Origin: Chromatiales bacterium
GTDB lineage: Bacteria; Pseudomonadota; Gammaproteobacteria; CAMYNG01
DNA: 25,392 nucleotides
Assembly (NCBI GenBank): GCA_027021685.1
Contig: JALUTW010000444.1
Location: 1-25,392 of the forward strand
Direction: 5' to 3'
The notes under the pieces are model-generated. The model did not search any database. It saw only the letters and a program-made list of their open reading frames with translations, and was not told the DNA's origin. Position numbers and translations under genes: made by a program. This document shows, piece after piece, positions 25,101 to 25,392 of this stretch; position 1 is the first letter of the stretch; every line of letters starts with the position of its first letter.

Positions 25101-25392
25101 GTGGTGCCCCACAGCACCGCCTTCTTGCCGCCGGCGTTCATGGCGATGTTGCCGCCGATGCAGGAGGCGTCCTGCGAGGTGGGGTCCACGGCGAACACGA
25201 AGCCACGCGCCTCCGCCGCCTCCGACACCCGCCGCGTCACCACCCCGGCCTCGGCACGGATGGTGGCCACCGGCTCGGCCACCCCGGGAATCATGCGATG
25301 CTCCACCGGGCCCAGGCCCTCCAGCTTCTCGGTGTTGATCACCACGCAGTCGGGCGCCAGCGGCACCGCACCGCCGGTGTAGCCGGTGCCGC
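22124..25392 (-). CDS. FAD-linked oxidase with Fe-S and CCG domains (DUF3683-type), N-terminus outside window
   Basis: At least 1,089 codons, running off the right edge. The visible part begins in the FAD-binding PCMH domain (GTGYTGGAVPL). It continues through an FAD-oxidase C-terminal domain (THMHAGDGNVHTN; EHGIGITK). Two 4Fe-4S motifs follow, CVRCGKCKPEC (about 23492-23528) and CTICHKCLAPCP (about 23304-23341), then two CCG half-domains with CCGYPQ (about 22785) and CCGEAG (about 22430). This fits the roughly 1,270-residue proteobacterial proteins with an N-terminal DUF3683, related to GlcD/GlcF and D-lactate or D-2-hydroxyacid dehydrogenases. Electrons would pass from a hydroxyacid via FAD and Fe-S to quinones or a partner. 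The substrate is not identifiable. Confidence 0.9.
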   Translation of the reverse strand, partial: GTGYTGGAVPLAPDCVVINTEKLEGLGPVEHRMIPGVAEPVATIRAEAGVVTRRVSEAAEARGFVFAVDPTSQDASCIGGNIAMNAGGKKAVLWGTTLDNLVSWRMVTPDGNWLEVERLKHNLGRIHEQPEVEFRLTRYGPDGTTWLDEPEILRIPGPALRKRGLGKDVTNKFLGGLPGVQKEGCDGIITSAVFVLHRMPAFIRTVCLEFFGADLHQAVPAIVEIKDYLDALPDVQLAGMEHLDERYVRAVRYSTKAPRRELPKMVLLVDVAGEVESQVAEAASRIVRMANARDGEGFVAVSPEARRAFWADRARTAAIAAHTNAFKINEDVVIPLERLAEYNDGIERINIELSTANKLAMIDAVEEYLAGDLPELHQVVAGQAPEEADSAEQREIVEDKKQAARRLLAAVRERWQALMAHLDDPAADHRALLGEAAEHVREGDTVFRLLQRRDLRISYRAEVERPLKALFAGAGFEGVRARLDAIHAQIRSSRLFVATHMHAGDGNVHTNIPVNSNDYAMLQEAERVVARIMALAESLGGVISGEHGIGITKFAFLPEETVSAFAAYKERVDPAGRFNPRKLLPGADLRNAYTPSLRLLAQEALILEASELGALNDMVKDCVRCGKCKPECNTHVPRANLLYSPRNKILATGLIIEAFLYEEQTRRGISVRHFDEMNDVADHCTICHKCLAPCPVDIDFGDVSVRMRNLLRAQGRKRLNLGTRLSLAYLNASEDHAVRLLHRFLIRAGYAAQRRAHAVARRLGLLPRRSPGSTTGPRPVREQVVELLRKPLPAGLPPRTMRVMLGLNDERVVPVVRDPERAEDAEAVFYFPGCGSERLFSQVGLATLAMLWESGVQTVLPPGYLCCGYPQTASGDEARGHRISVNNQVLFHRVANTLNYLDIRTVIVSCGTCMDQLQQYRFDQIFPGCRLLDIHEFLLEKGVASEAVEGVQYLYHDPCHTPMKTHNPLRVAEGLLGQAVTLSNRCCGEAGTLAVSRPDVASQVRFRKQEELAAGIRALTGNERVRSGEVKLLTACPACQQGLSRYRGDTGLETDYIVVELARRRLGEDWARDFIERVRRGGVERVLL

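Overview
The window is about 25 kb of GC-rich DNA from a gammaproteobacterium. The best fit is a purple-sulfur or sulfur-oxidising lineage (Chromatiales, Ectothiorhodospiraceae or Thioalkalivibrio-like). The placement rests on the ygfB-pepP-ubiH-ubiI block facing zapB-like/zapA/6S RNA/fau (the classic gammaproteobacterial arrangement), on the protein sequences, and on the intergenic repeats. It is inferred from memory of these families; no search was run. Most of the window is housekeeping. I found no phage, no CRISPR array, no tRNA or rRNA gene, no recognisable transposase and no defence cassette.

Layout. (1) 1-221: the 3' end of a plus-strand gene (DUF255/thioredoxin-domain family). (2) 222-942: a convergent junction filled with a triplicated repeat block. 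(3) 943-9232, minus strand: a glycine-cleavage locus read right to left as promoter, tandem glycine riboswitch with terminator, a MITE-like insertion, lipA, gcvT, gcvH, gcvPA, tpx, a repeat-filled gap, gcvPB, dgkA and a PfkB-family kinase. A Fur-box-like site lies just upstream. (4) 9379-15155, minus strand: ygfB, pepP, ubiH, ubiI and a Na+/H+ antiporter, with 4-base GTGA overlaps at pepP/ubiH and ubiH/ubiI. (5) 15244-16699, plus strand: a good sigma-70 promoter, zapB-like, zapA, 6S RNA and fau (ygfA). (6) 16761-18420: a 42-residue membrane peptide (minus), an EVE-domain protein (plus) and a lysine-rich histone H1-like protein (plus) with a clear terminator. (7) 18421-21133: a repeat-rich convergent junction, then ilvA (minus) divergent from rpiA (plus). 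(8) 21369-25392: a 68-residue conserved-looking protein (plus), another repeat-rich convergent junction, and a large FAD/Fe-S dehydrogenase (minus) running off the right edge.

How the genes work together. GcvPA and GcvPB form the two-subunit P-protein, GcvT and GcvH complete the glycine-specific part of the cleavage system, and LipA makes the lipoyl group that GcvH carries. All appear to lie behind one glycine-sensing leader. Fau acts on 5-formyl-THF, a by-product of the same one-carbon pool. UbiH and UbiI are ubiquinone hydroxylases, and ZapA with the ZapB-like protein belongs to the Z-ring.

What is most worth a second look is non-coding. First, the glycine riboswitch leader appears to have been invaded by a 270-bp element with 19-bp inverted ends, which stops 10 bp short of the lipA start codon. 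Second, a Fur-like operator lies upstream of that leader. Third, a composite repeat family joins a 7-bp-period array to a GTAGGGTGCG hairpin and gathers mostly at convergent gene ends. I did not find a clearly new multi-gene system.
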